Assembly (NCBI GenBank): GCA_003164475.1
Contig: PLTL01000297.1
Coordinates: 1 to 14,117, forward strand
From: Candidatus Dormiibacterota bacterium
Lineage (GTDB): Bacteria > Chloroflexota > Dormibacteria > UBA8260 > Bog-877
Length of the DNA stretch: 14,117 nucleotides
Direction: 5' to 3'
This document shows positions 1 through 6,962 of the stretch, one piece after another. Within the stretch, counting starts at the first letter, position 1, and each line of letters begins with the position of its first letter. A program made the translations under genes and the position numbers. The notes under the pieces are model-generated. The model was not told the origin of the DNA. It did not search any database and saw only the letters and a program-made list of their open reading frames with translations.

Positions 1-298
1 CGTCTACCACGTCGCCCACCAGGGGCTGGGCCAGTGGATGCGTCGCGTGGGTCAGAACCAGGAGATGCCGAACTTCACCCAGGCCCTCTACGACGCCCGG
101 GAGCTGGCCATGGAGAGGATGCAGACCGAGGCTCAGCAGGTTCAGGCCGAGGGGATAGTGGGGGCCCAGATCCACGAGAACAACCACGGCTGGGGCAGCC
201 ACGTGATCGAGTTCTTCGCCGTCGGCACCGCGGTCAAGCCGACCAAGGCGGACCACCGGATCGCAGCCCCGCAGCTGGTCCTCTCTCTGGACCAGTAA
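1..298 (+). CDS. YbjQ-type heavy-metal-binding domain protein, C-terminal part (5' end outside window)
   Basis: The frame is open from the first base and stops at TAA 296-298, so about 98 C-terminal residues are visible and the start lies upstream. The visible part contains FTQALYDARELAMERMQ, then a GIVG segment and VIEFFAVGTAV. This is the pattern of the YbjQ/DUF74 fold (helix, then strands ending in an EF-hydrophobic-GTA motif). Such domains are annotated as heavy-metal-binding, but their function is poorly known. A short non-conserved tail of about 20 residues follows the domain. The next gene starts on the base after the stop, so the two are probably co-transcribed. The family assignment rests on motif memory, and the missing N-terminus could hold another domain copy. 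Confidence 0.7.
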   Translation, partial: VYHVAHQGLGQWMRRVGQNQEMPNFTQALYDARELAMERMQTEAQQVQAEGIVGAQIHENNHGWGSHVIEFFAVGTAVKPTKADHRIAAPQLVLSLDQ

Positions 299-1297
299 TT
301 GGGGCTGTCCCCGGCCCCGACAGGCCCGGTAGCGCTCCTCTACGACGACCTCTTCCTCGCCCACGACAGCTGGGGGCACCCGGAGTCCGCGGCCCGGCTG
401 ACCGCGATCACGTCCCGCCTGCGGGGCGAGCCCCAGCTGGGCCCGGAGTGCTGGGGGACCGCCCTGCCCGCCGAGGACGAGCACCTGCTCCTGGTCCACC
501 GGCCCCGGCACCTGGAGCGGATAAGGGAGCTCTGCCGAAGGGGCGGTGGCTGGATCGACTCCGACACCTACTGCGTCGCGTCCTCCTACCGGGTCGCCCT
601 GGGCGCGGTGGGAGCCTCCCTGGAGGCTGTCCGGCTGGCGCTGACCTGCCCGGCGCGGCCTGCCTTCGCCCTGGTGCGTCCACCCGGGCATCACGCCACT
701 CCCGAGCGGGCCATGGGATTCTGCCTCTTCAACAACGCGGCCATCGCCGTCCGCCAGGCCCAACGGGCTCATGGGCTGGAGCGGGTGGCGGTTGTCGACC
801 TGGACGTCCACCACGGCAACGGCACCCAGGAGGTCTTCTACGACGACGGGGACGTCCTCTACTGCTCTCTGCACCAGTTCCCCCTCTATCCCGGCTCCGG
901 GCGTGCGGAGGAGCGGGGAGAGGGGAGGGGAAGCGGGACCACCGTCAACGTGCCACTGCCTCCGGGCACGGGCCCAGAGCCCTGGTTGGCAGCGCTCCGG
1001 GAGCAGGTCCTGCCAGCCCTGCGCCGGCACCGGCCCCAGCTGATCCTGGTGAGTGCCGGCTTCGACGCCCTCGGCACCGACCCCCTCGCTCAGCTGGCCC
1101 TGGATCCCGCCGCCTACGGCTCCGCCGCGGTGGTGCTGGCCGACGTGGCTGCGGAGCTTGGAGCCGCCCCCATGGTGTGGCTGCTCGAGGGCGGCTACGA
1201 CTTGGAGCAGATGCCGGAGGCGGTCCGGCTCTGCGCCCTCAGCCTGGCCGGTGCGCCGTCCTCACCCAGCTCCCCGGCGACATCACTTGGGACCTGA
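299..1297 (+). CDS. Zinc-dependent histone-deacetylase-family (AcuC/HDAC-like) deacetylase
   Basis: This 332-residue arginase-fold amidohydrolase should remove acetyl groups from lysines of proteins or from small acetylated amines in the cytoplasm. The class I/II HDAC signature is complete. PPGHH carries the active-site histidines H131/H132. DLDVHHGNG supplies zinc ligands D169 and H171, and SAGFDALGTD supplies the third ligand D261. EGGYDL carries the transition-state tyrosine Y300. FCLFNNAAIA and CSLHQFPLYPGSG are also family hallmarks. The TTG start directly abuts the previous TAA, suggesting translational coupling; no clear ribosome-binding site is visible, and no better in-frame start precedes the conserved region. 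In Bacillus, AcuC deacetylates acetyl-CoA synthetase together with a sirtuin, and a sirtuin lies about 1.3 kb downstream here. Acetylpolyamine amidohydrolase is an alternative; sequence alone does not decide the substrate. Confidence 0.93.
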   Translation: MGLSPAPTGPVALLYDDLFLAHDSWGHPESAARLTAITSRLRGEPQLGPECWGTALPAEDEHLLLVHRPRHLERIRELCRRGGGWIDSDTYCVASSYRVALGAVGASLEAVRLALTCPARPAFALVRPPGHHATPERAMGFCLFNNAAIAVRQAQRAHGLERVAVVDLDVHHGNGTQEVFYDDGDVLYCSLHQFPLYPGSGRAEERGEGRGSGTTVNVPLPPGTGPEPWLAALREQVLPALRRHRPQLILVSAGFDALGTDPLAQLALDPAAYGSAAVVLADVAAELGAAPMVWLLEGGYDLEQMPEAVRLCALSLAGAPSSPSSPATSLGT

Positions 1298-1661
1298 GGC
1301 ACGCCGCTCGACCGCGCCGGTCTGGTCCCCACCATGCCCCGTCGTCGAGATCGCCAATCGGTCAGGGGGCCAGCGCCCGGCGCCCGCTGCTCGCAGGGGC
1401 GTGAGGCCGGGCGGAGCTCGGAGTGGGCGCCACCAGGGGGCCTGGCTCGAAGCCGGTGAGCTGGGGAGCGATTGGTCGACCCCGCCACGGCCTCGAACTG
1501 ACCATCACCATCCTCACCGACCCCCACCGTGGCTGCGCCCTGGCTGACACGGCCCGGTCGATGGGCAGCGATGTCCCGGGGGCTCTTCGTTCACCAGTTG
1601 CCTGGGCCCGGCCGCGACTGCGAAGCTCAGGACACCATCAACTCAAGCCACGGGAGGAGCC
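1298..1661. other. Intergenic region upstream of the decarboxylase-like gene
   Basis: This 364-bp stretch separates the HDAC-like gene from the acetoacetate-decarboxylase-like gene on the same strand. Open frames cross it, but their products are arginine/proline/glycine-rich and resemble no family I know. A weak CGCCC/GGGCG inverted repeat occurs near 1385-1405. I see no convincing sigma-70 type promoter. The region presumably holds the end of the first transcript and the promoter of the next gene. Confidence 0.5.
1652..1659 (+). promoter_or_regulatory. Ribosome-binding site for the decarboxylase-like gene
   Basis: A GGGAGGAG purine tract lies just before the ATG at 1662. It is one of only two strong Shine-Dalgarno sequences in the window and supports that ATG as the start. 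Confidence 0.75.
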
Positions 1662-2456
1662 ATGAGCCCGGTCGTCAGCGCAGGAACGCCGTGGGAGAGA
1701 GTCGCCCCCTTCGACCTGGCAGGCGCGTTCACCATGCCGGTGGTATCGCCGATCAGCGACCGGCCACCCTATCGCTACCAGGACTGCCAGGCCGTGAACA
1801 TCCTGTTCAGGACCGATCCCAAGGCCTTGGAGGAATTGGTCCCGGCTCCGCTGGAGGTGGATCCCCATCAGCCATCTGTGCTGTACATCGGCCATTTCCA
1901 ATTCGTCGACTGGGATCTGCCCTACAACGAAGCAGGGCTGCTCGTGCCGGTGAGGTGCGCAGGCAGGCCCGCCGGGTCCTTCGCGGTCGTCCTGTACTTG
2001 GACCAGGCCAACCCGATCGTTGGCGGCCGGGAGCTTTATGGCTGGCCCAAGAAGGATGCCGACCGAATCCTCTTCGACGAGGAGGACGGGAAGATCAGCG
2101 CCCAGGTGACGAGGTACGGTAGGAAGATCATCCAGCTGAGCCTTGAGGTGCAGCTGCAGGTTGACCCCATCCCCGAGCGCTCGGCGAGCCCCATCTACTT
2201 CTTGAAGTTGATCCCATCGGTGCAGCGGGACGCCCCGCCCGATGTTCTGAAACTCAACTCCACGGTCATCGAGCCCGATGTCATCAAGGATCTGCGGGTG
2301 GGCAGGGGGACCTTGGAATTCGGGGATTCGCCGTTCGATTCATTCCTGGCCAAGATCCCTGTCCAGGAGGTTGTGTACTCGGAGGTCATAGTTCACGATT
2401 TCACCCTGGGGTACGGGCAAGTCGTTGTCGACTATCTGGCGGCCGCGGCAGTGTGA
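1662..2456 (+). CDS. Acetoacetate decarboxylase family protein
   Basis: This 264-residue protein matches the acetoacetate decarboxylase (ADC) superfamily, which uses a Schiff-base lysine to decarboxylate or transform beta-keto acids. The hallmark GRELYGWPKK is present. K130 is the predicted Schiff-base lysine and K131 the neighbour that lowers its pKa. The upstream PYNEAGL segment places E90 where the family has its active-site glutamate. The length is typical and the start is fixed by a strong ribosome-binding site. Many ADC-like proteins are not true acetoacetate decarboxylases and act on other keto acids or as aldolase-dehydratases, so the substrate is open. Base composition is clearly lower in GC than its neighbours: by hand count about 55% in 2281-2400, against 78% in 12901-12960. 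This may mark recent acquisition. The gene stands alone on its strand, with a gap upstream and a convergent gene downstream. Confidence 0.9.
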   Translation: MSPVVSAGTPWERVAPFDLAGAFTMPVVSPISDRPPYRYQDCQAVNILFRTDPKALEELVPAPLEVDPHQPSVLYIGHFQFVDWDLPYNEAGLLVPVRCAGRPAGSFAVVLYLDQANPIVGGRELYGWPKKDADRILFDEEDGKISAQVTRYGRKIIQLSLEVQLQVDPIPERSASPIYFLKLIPSVQRDAPPDVLKLNSTVIEPDVIKDLRVGRGTLEFGDSPFDSFLAKIPVQEVVYSEVIVHDFTLGYGQVVVDYLAAAAV

Positions 2457-2545
2457 AGATGACCGTCGCGCACTGCCGTCGTGAACGAGGATCTCCCCCA
2501 GGGCCTCGGCCGGGGCGACCGCAGAGGATTGGGTGCGGCACCCGG

Positions 2546-2568
2546 GGCGCTGGCCGCGGAGTGCGCCC
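2546..2568. terminator. Weak hairpin between convergent genes
   Basis: An inverted repeat (GGCGC at 2546-2550 with GCGCC at 2563-2567, extended by one pair) gives a stem of about 6 bp and a 12-nt loop between the stops of the decarboxylase-like gene and the sirtuin. A second small repeat, GGGTG-CGG-CACCC, lies at 2531-2543. Neither has a T-tract. They could serve as a shared terminator, but in GC-rich DNA short stems arise by chance. Confidence 0.2.
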
Positions 2569-2580
2569 GCCGCTGATCCT

Positions 2581-3411
2581 TCAGGGAAGAGCCCCTGCGG
2601 CCTCCACCAGTGCGGGGATGAGCTCGCCGAGGGGGTCGCGGAACACCGCGTCGGCCAGGGCGTCGTAGGCGGTGGGTTGGGCGTTGGCGATCACCAGCCG
2701 GGCCCCGGACTGGAGCGCCAGGGCCGGTAGCTCGGCAACCGGGAAGACCTGGAGCCTGGTCCCCAGCGCCAGGAAGAGATCGCAGCGCTGGGCAGCATCC
2801 CGGGCCCGGGCCATGTCCTCGGCGCTGAGGGGCTGCCCGAAGGAGATGGCTGCCGACTTCAAGATGCCCCCACAGGTCCGGCAGGCCGGGTCGGCCTCCC
2901 CCTGGCGGACCCGCTCCAGGGCTTCAGCCATCGGGCGGCGGGCCCCGCAGTTGAGGCACACCACTTCGCGGAGGGAGCCGTGGATCTCAACGACCCGCTG
3001 CGGGGAGTTGCCCGCTTGGAGGTGGAGGCCGTCGATGTTCTGGGTTACCAGGGTGTCCAGCCGACCAAATCGCTCCAGCTCCGCCAGGGCCAGATGGGCC
3101 CGGTTGGGCTGCGCGCGGTGGGCAGGGTGCTCCAGCCGCGAGCGCCACGCGTCCGCCCTCACCGCGGAGCTGCTGAGGTAGTGGGCGAGCGTGCTCCGGC
3201 GTGCCGCCGCGGGATCCTTGGTCCAGACCCCCTGCGGCCCGCGGAAGTCGGGGATGCCTGACTCGGTCGAGATGCCGGCCCCGGTGAGGACGCAGACGCA
3301 GCCCGCCGCTCGGATCCAGCTGGCCACCTCCGACCGGGACGCCCCGGGACGCCGACCGGCGACCGGGCCCGGCGCCCTCTCTCCGCCGACCGGCAGATTC
3401 CGCTCGGTCAA
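2581..3411 (-). CDS. cobB: Sir2-family NAD-dependent protein deacylase (sirtuin)
   Basis: This 276-residue cytoplasmic sirtuin removes acyl groups from lysines while consuming NAD. All core motifs are present: GAGIS at residues 44-48, PDFRG at 54-58, TQNIDGLH at 123-130, the catalytic histidine H144 in EIHGS, and the zinc-binding pairs C152/C155 and C177/C180. GTRLQV near 217 and IAN near 241 complete the NAD pocket. The segment after the zinc module reads AISFGQ rather than the VVxFGE common in CobB. The chosen start is TTG at 3411 without a good ribosome-binding site. The first ~27 residues are Gly/Arg/Pro-rich and unconserved, so an internal GTG at 3327 is a possible true start. The gene is divergent from the response regulator and convergent with the decarboxylase-like gene. 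A likely role is reversal of acetylation of metabolic enzymes such as acetyl-CoA synthetase. Confidence 0.93.
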   Translation of the reverse strand: MTERNLPVGGERAPGPVAGRRPGASRSEVASWIRAAGCVCVLTGAGISTESGIPDFRGPQGVWTKDPAAARRSTLAHYLSSSAVRADAWRSRLEHPAHRAQPNRAHLALAELERFGRLDTLVTQNIDGLHLQAGNSPQRVVEIHGSLREVVCLNCGARRPMAEALERVRQGEADPACRTCGGILKSAAISFGQPLSAEDMARARDAAQRCDLFLALGTRLQVFPVAELPALALQSGARLVIANAQPTAYDALADAVFRDPLGELIPALVEAAGALP

Positions 3412-3766
3412 CGGGCCTCGCGTCTGGGCTTTGTCCCAGCCCCCTGCCCGTAAGCACCGCGGGCGCGGTGTTCAGCTCCGACCGCCTCTCGCCGGGTGCA
3501 GGGGCGCTCGGTGAAGGCACCGCGGTTGCCTGGGGAGCTGGGCCCAGGGGCCAGGTCCCCGCCTGCAGGGGCGCCGGCCAAGGTGGCTACCACGCCACCG
3601 AGAAGGGTCACCCGGCTCAGCTGGTCCTGTGCCGCCTCGCCCAGGGGTGCCCTCCCGGGGTGGGGATGACCGATCCGGTCAAGGGCAGCAGCAGAGGTCG
3701 TGCTCAGGAGCTCCTGGAGGGCACCGGAAACCAGGGGTCGCGGCCCCGGTCCCTGAGAATGGTCAG
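3412..3766. other. Divergent intergenic region between sirtuin and response regulator
   Basis: This 355-bp stretch must hold the promoters of the minus-strand sirtuin and of the plus-strand regulator/hopanoid cassette. Its open frames give low-complexity Arg/Gly/Pro-rich translations without recognisable families. I find no convincing -35/-10 pair and no clear regulator-binding repeats by eye. The frame of the response regulator stays open upstream to 3629, but those residues are not receiver-domain sequence. Confidence 0.5.
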
Positions 3767-4462
3767 ATGCTGGTTCCCATCCTAGAGGACGATCAGGATT
3801 ACGCCGACGTCGGCGCTCACATCGTCGCCCAGGCGGCCAACCTGGAACCCAGGGTGGTGGGGGGGATGGAGCAGCTCTCCCAGCTGATCCGCCGGGAGCA
3901 GCCAGCGGCGATCGTGGCCGACTCCGCCCTGCTCCAGGGGGTGCGCGGGGTGGAGGCGATCCGCAGCATCACCACCGCCCCCCTGGTGGTCCTGTCCTCC
4001 GATCCCCTGGAGACGGTGCCCCTGATGGAGGCGGGGGCCGACTACGTGCTGGCCAAACCCTACCCCCCGGCGATGCTGCGGGCCACAATGCGGGCCATCC
4101 TCCGCCGGCGCCAGGTGGAGAGGCGCTCCGCCGGACGGATGCTGGAGGTTGGGGGGCTGGTGGTGGAGCCCGCCCGACGCAGCGCCCGGATCGAGGGCCG
4201 GCGCCACCTTCTCAGTCCCCGCGAGGCAGACCTTCTGGAGTACCTGGCGCTGAACCCCGGGGTGGTGATGAGCCGCCGCAAGATCATCGATGGAGCCTGG
4301 GGCGGTGACCCCAGCGCCACCGCGGCGTCCGTGACCATGTGCGTGCACCGGCTCCGGCTCAAGCTGGAGGCGGATCCCGGCCACCCCCGGCTGCTCCGAA
4401 CCAAGCGCAGCGACGGCTACATGCTGGCGACGCCGCTCCTGCCCGCCCCTGACTCGGCGTGA
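3767..4462 (+). CDS. OmpR/PhoB-type response regulator (orphan)
   Basis: This is a 231-residue two-domain transcription factor. The receiver domain covers about residues 2-113: acidic pocket E7/D8/D9, predicted phospho-acceptor D52, switch residue S77 and conserved lysine K97 in LAKPY. The receiver is slightly compact and lacks the usual proline after the phospho-aspartate. A winged-helix DNA-binding domain follows at about 128-222, with LSPREADLLEYLA, the recognition-helix segment SVTMCVHRLRLKL and the wing SDGYML. I start at ATG 3767 because the receiver fold begins there; the frame is open to 3629 but that extension looks non-coding. No histidine kinase is in the window. The stop overlaps the start of hpnA by 4 nt (GTGA 4459-4462), so the regulator is co-translated with hopanoid genes. 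Control of that cassette is inference. Confidence 0.9.
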   Translation: MLVPILEDDQDYADVGAHIVAQAANLEPRVVGGMEQLSQLIRREQPAAIVADSALLQGVRGVEAIRSITTAPLVVLSSDPLETVPLMEAGADYVLAKPYPPAMLRATMRAILRRRQVERRSAGRMLEVGGLVVEPARRSARIEGRRHLLSPREADLLEYLALNPGVVMSRRKIIDGAWGGDPSATAASVTMCVHRLRLKLEADPGHPRLLRTKRSDGYMLATPLLPAPDSA

Positions 4463-5472
4463 GTGGGCGCGGCCCCGGCCCGGTGCTGCTCACCGGCGCC
4501 AGCGGCTTCGTGGGGGCGGCGGTGATGCGAGCCTTGGTGGCGGCCGGCTACCCGGTCCGGGCACTGGTCAGAAGGCCCCCGCTCTTCCGGCCCGCCGGGC
4601 GGGTGGAGACGCGCCAGGGTGACGTCACCGACTTTGCCTCGGTTCTGGCGGCGGCCCGCGGATGCCGGTGGGCCATCCATTGCGCTGCCGACTACCGGCT
4701 CGCCCTAGGGCCGGGCGATGCCAGCCGGATGATCGCGGTCAACGTCGGAGGCACCGCCAACCTGCTCCGGGCCTGCGCCGAGGCCGGGGTGCGCCGCCTG
4801 GTCCACTGCAGCACCGTGGGGACGCTGGATTTCCAGCGCACCGGCCGGGTCTGCACCGAGCTCGACGTGGCCACTTCGTCGGTGCATTTGCCCGGCCCCT
4901 ACAAGCGGACCAAGTGGGCCGCCGAGCGGCTTGTCCTGGAGGCGCACTGCCCCGGCTTGGAGGTGGTGGTGGTCCAGCCCAGCACCCCGGTGGGCGGCGG
5001 TGACCAACGCCCCACCCCGACCGGGGCCACCATCCGGGACTTTCTGGGAGGGCGGATCCCGGCGGTGGTTGACACGGGGCTCAACTGGGTGGACGTGGAA
5101 GCGGTGGGCAGGGGTCACCTGCTGGCGCTGGAGCGGGGGCTGGCCGGTCGCTCCTACATCCTGGGAGATCGCAATCTCAGTCTGGCGCAAATGCTGGGCC
5201 GGATCGCCCAGATCGCCGGGGTCGAGCCGCCCCGCTGGCGTGTGCCCCTGGCGCTGGCATTCGCCGTCGCCGGCGCCAGCGAGGCCGCCGGAAGGTTGCG
5301 GCGGGAGCCGCCCGGGATCTCGATGACCTCGGTGCGGATGGCCGCCCACCCCATGTACGTGGATGCCCGCCGGGCCCGAGATGAGCTCGGCTGGGATCCT
5401 GGCGACCTGGACCTAGCCCTGAGGCGGGCGGTCTCGGAGCTGGGTCCCACGGCCTGGGGGCGGGTGGCATGA
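4459..5472 (+). CDS. hpnA: Hopanoid-associated sugar epimerase/dehydratase HpnA
   Basis: This 337-residue extended short-chain dehydrogenase/reductase has the NAD(P)-binding Rossmann motif TGASGFVG at 12-19. HCAADYRL is at 74-81, the catalytic serine is in STVGT near 118, and the YxxxK pair is Y148/K152. The stretches QPSTPVG near 173 and VDTGLNWVDVEAVGRGHLLA near 204-223 are the pattern I associate with the hopanoid-associated sugar epimerase family HpnA. The family occurs in hopanoid clusters and is thought to act on the sugar-derived side chain, but its reaction is not firmly established. The GTG start overlaps the response-regulator stop, and the stop overlaps the next ATG (ATGA 5469-5472), so all three genes form one translationally coupled unit. 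Confidence 0.9.
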   Translation: MSGRGPGPVLLTGASGFVGAAVMRALVAAGYPVRALVRRPPLFRPAGRVETRQGDVTDFASVLAAARGCRWAIHCAADYRLALGPGDASRMIAVNVGGTANLLRACAEAGVRRLVHCSTVGTLDFQRTGRVCTELDVATSSVHLPGPYKRTKWAAERLVLEAHCPGLEVVVVQPSTPVGGGDQRPTPTGATIRDFLGGRIPAVVDTGLNWVDVEAVGRGHLLALERGLAGRSYILGDRNLSLAQMLGRIAQIAGVEPPRWRVPLALAFAVAGASEAAGRLRREPPGISMTSVRMAAHPMYVDARRARDELGWDPGDLDLALRRAVSELGPTAWGRVA

Positions 5473-6962
5473 GCTTGCTGCCGCTGCTCTCCCGGTGGTA
5501 CGCCTTCGGCCCCTGGCTCCTCATGGTCGGGGTGATCTGGCGCGAGTATGGCTGGCGTCGGGCCCTCCCCCTGGCTCTGGGAGGCTGGCTGATCGCCTTC
5601 GCGGCGGAGTGGTCGTCGACCTCCGGTCCGGGGATCCCCTTCGGGAGCTACTCCTACCGGGCGGTGGGGCTGGCTCACGACTGGCGCCTGCTGGGGGTTC
5701 CCCTGTTTGACAGCCTGAGCTTCACCTGGCTGGCGGCCTGCACGTATCTCCTGGCCGGTTGGTTGGGGGCGCGGGGGTACCTCCGGCTGCTTCTGGGCGC
5801 CCTGGCGATGGTTGCCATCGACGCCGTGGTGGACCCGGTCGCCCTCCGGGGCGCGCACTGGTGGCTGGGATCGATCTACTCCTATCCGGCTGGTACGGGG
5901 GTCTGGTTCGGGGTGTCCGCACTCAACTTCATCGGCTGGTTCGTGGTGGCCCTGGCTCTCCAGCTCTGGCTGCGGCTCTGTCTGGGCCAGGAGGGGCCCT
6001 CCTCCCGGCTGGCGGTCGGCACCGGGGCGGTGCTGGTGGCTGGGGTGATGGTCCAGAGCACGGTGCTGGCCGTGGGCCTCGGGATCGGCGCCAGCGCCGT
6101 GGTGGCGCTGGCGCTGCTTCTGGTCCTGGCGCTCCTCGCGCCGCTGGCGGACGCCCCGCCGGTGGCATCCCCGGCCCCGAAACTGGTGGTCGCCTGCGCC
6201 CTGCGCTCGGAGGCGGTCGCGGCCCGGCGGGCGCTGGGTCCAGGCTGGCGACAGGTTTCGGCCACGACCTGCTCCCGGTGGGTCAGCGGCCAGCGACCCG
6301 GGGTGGAGGTCTGGGAGACGGGGGTCGGCCAGCTGGCGGCGAAAAGGGCGGCCCGCCAGGCACCCGCTGCGGCTGTGATCCTGGTGGCCGGGGTGGGTGG
6401 GGCCTGCTCACCCGGGTGGCCCGTCGCGGCGGTGGGTGTCGCTGACCGGGTATTGGCACCCGACGGCAGCTGGCTGCGGTTGGACCCGACAGCCCACCGG
6501 AGGCTGTTGCAGGCTGGCGTGGGGAGGTCCGCTGTCCTGGCCAGCCGCGAGACCGCAGCTGACAGTGCCGGCGCTCGATCGGAGTTGGCCGCGGTGGGTG
6601 TCGACATCGTGGAGATGGAGACCGCAGGGTGGCTGGAGGTGAGACCCAGTTCGCCGGCGGCACCGCTGGCCGCGCTGCGGACGGTGATCGACACTCCCGA
6701 GGCCCCGCTGGGCCGGACCGTGGGTCTGGTCGCTCAGGGCGCCTCTGGAGCCAGCGTGGCGATGGTGGCTCGCCTGCTGCTGGCCCATCCCGGCAGTCTC
6801 ACGGAGCTGGTCTCGCTCGGTCGGCGACAGAACCTCGCCCTCGCGGCCCTGGCGACCGCGATCGCTGCCGCCGTTCCCACCCTGATGGGCCAGGTGGCGA
6901 CTCCCGCCCCCGCGGTTATCGCCCCCACTTCTGGGGGCGGCGGGACAGGAGCGCCTGGCTGA
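5469..6962 (+). CDS. cruF-hpnG: Fusion: CruF-like carotenoid hydratase domain + HpnG-like hopanoid phosphorylase domain
   Basis: A single uninterrupted 497-residue frame encodes two unrelated domains. Residues about 1-225 are a polytopic membrane domain like CruF/DUF422. Features are AEWSSTSGPGIPFGSYSY at 46-63, LGVPLFDSLSF at 75-85, AIDAVVDPVA at 116-125, and hydrophobic helices near 13-24, 33-48, 85-100, 105-120, 148-170 and 185-227. CruF hydrates the 1',2' double bond of acyclic carotenoid ends. A short Pro/Ala linker follows (228-237). Residues about 238-475 resemble nucleoside phosphorylases of the HpnG type: ACALRSEA at 242-249, ETGVGQLAAKRAAR at 283-296, AGVGGA near 307 and VEMETAG at 381-387, with M383/E384 in the nucleoside pocket. 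HpnG releases adenine from adenosylhopane. A low-complexity tail (about 477-497) ends the protein and covers a strong hairpin. The order hpnA then fusion fits hopanoid side-chain synthesis tethered to the membrane. Confidence 0.85.
   Translation: MSLLPLLSRWYAFGPWLLMVGVIWREYGWRRALPLALGGWLIAFAAEWSSTSGPGIPFGSYSYRAVGLAHDWRLLGVPLFDSLSFTWLAACTYLLAGWLGARGYLRLLLGALAMVAIDAVVDPVALRGAHWWLGSIYSYPAGTGVWFGVSALNFIGWFVVALALQLWLRLCLGQEGPSSRLAVGTGAVLVAGVMVQSTVLAVGLGIGASAVVALALLLVLALLAPLADAPPVASPAPKLVVACALRSEAVAARRALGPGWRQVSATTCSRWVSGQRPGVEVWETGVGQLAAKRAARQAPAAAVILVAGVGGACSPGWPVAAVGVADRVLAPDGSWLRLDPTAHRRLLQAGVGRSAVLASRETAADSAGARSELAAVGVDIVEMETAGWLEVRPSSPAAPLAALRTVIDTPEAPLGRTVGLVAQGASGASVAMVARLLLAHPGSLTELVSLGRRQNLALAALATAIAAAVPTLMGQVATPAPAVIAPTSGGGGTGAPG
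6920..6939. terminator. Perfect 8-bp GC-rich hairpin at the end of the hpnA/hpnG cassette
   Basis: CGCCCCCA (6920-6927) and TGGGGGCG (6932-6939) are perfect reverse complements around a 4-nt CTTC loop. The hairpin sits about 23 nt before the stop codon of the fusion gene, within its low-complexity C-terminal tail, exactly where the two converging hopanoid cassettes would need transcription to end. No T-tract follows on either strand, so it would be a U-less terminator of the kind proposed for high-GC bacteria, or an mRNA 3'-end stabiliser. Confidence 0.45.

Noticed and set aside
34..1404. Open frame of about 456 codons overlapping the YbjQ-like and HDAC-like genes
   Set aside because: Composition is Arg/Gly/Pro-rich, while the two overlapping genes carry clear catalytic motifs.
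3408..3611. Small minus-strand frame (GTG start) with a hydrophobic beginning upstream of the sirtuin
   Set aside because: It turns Arg/Gly/Pro-rich at once, has no ribosome-binding site, and overlaps the start of the sirtuin. It is likely chance.
3629..3766. Possible 46-residue N-terminal extension of the response regulator
   Set aside because: Not receiver-like sequence. The fold begins at the ATG at 3767.
5882..6694. Long minus-strand open frame opposite the fusion gene
   Set aside because: Low-complexity Ser/Thr/Ala/Pro/Arg translation with no motif. It is a shadow of a well-supported plus-strand gene in GC-rich DNA.
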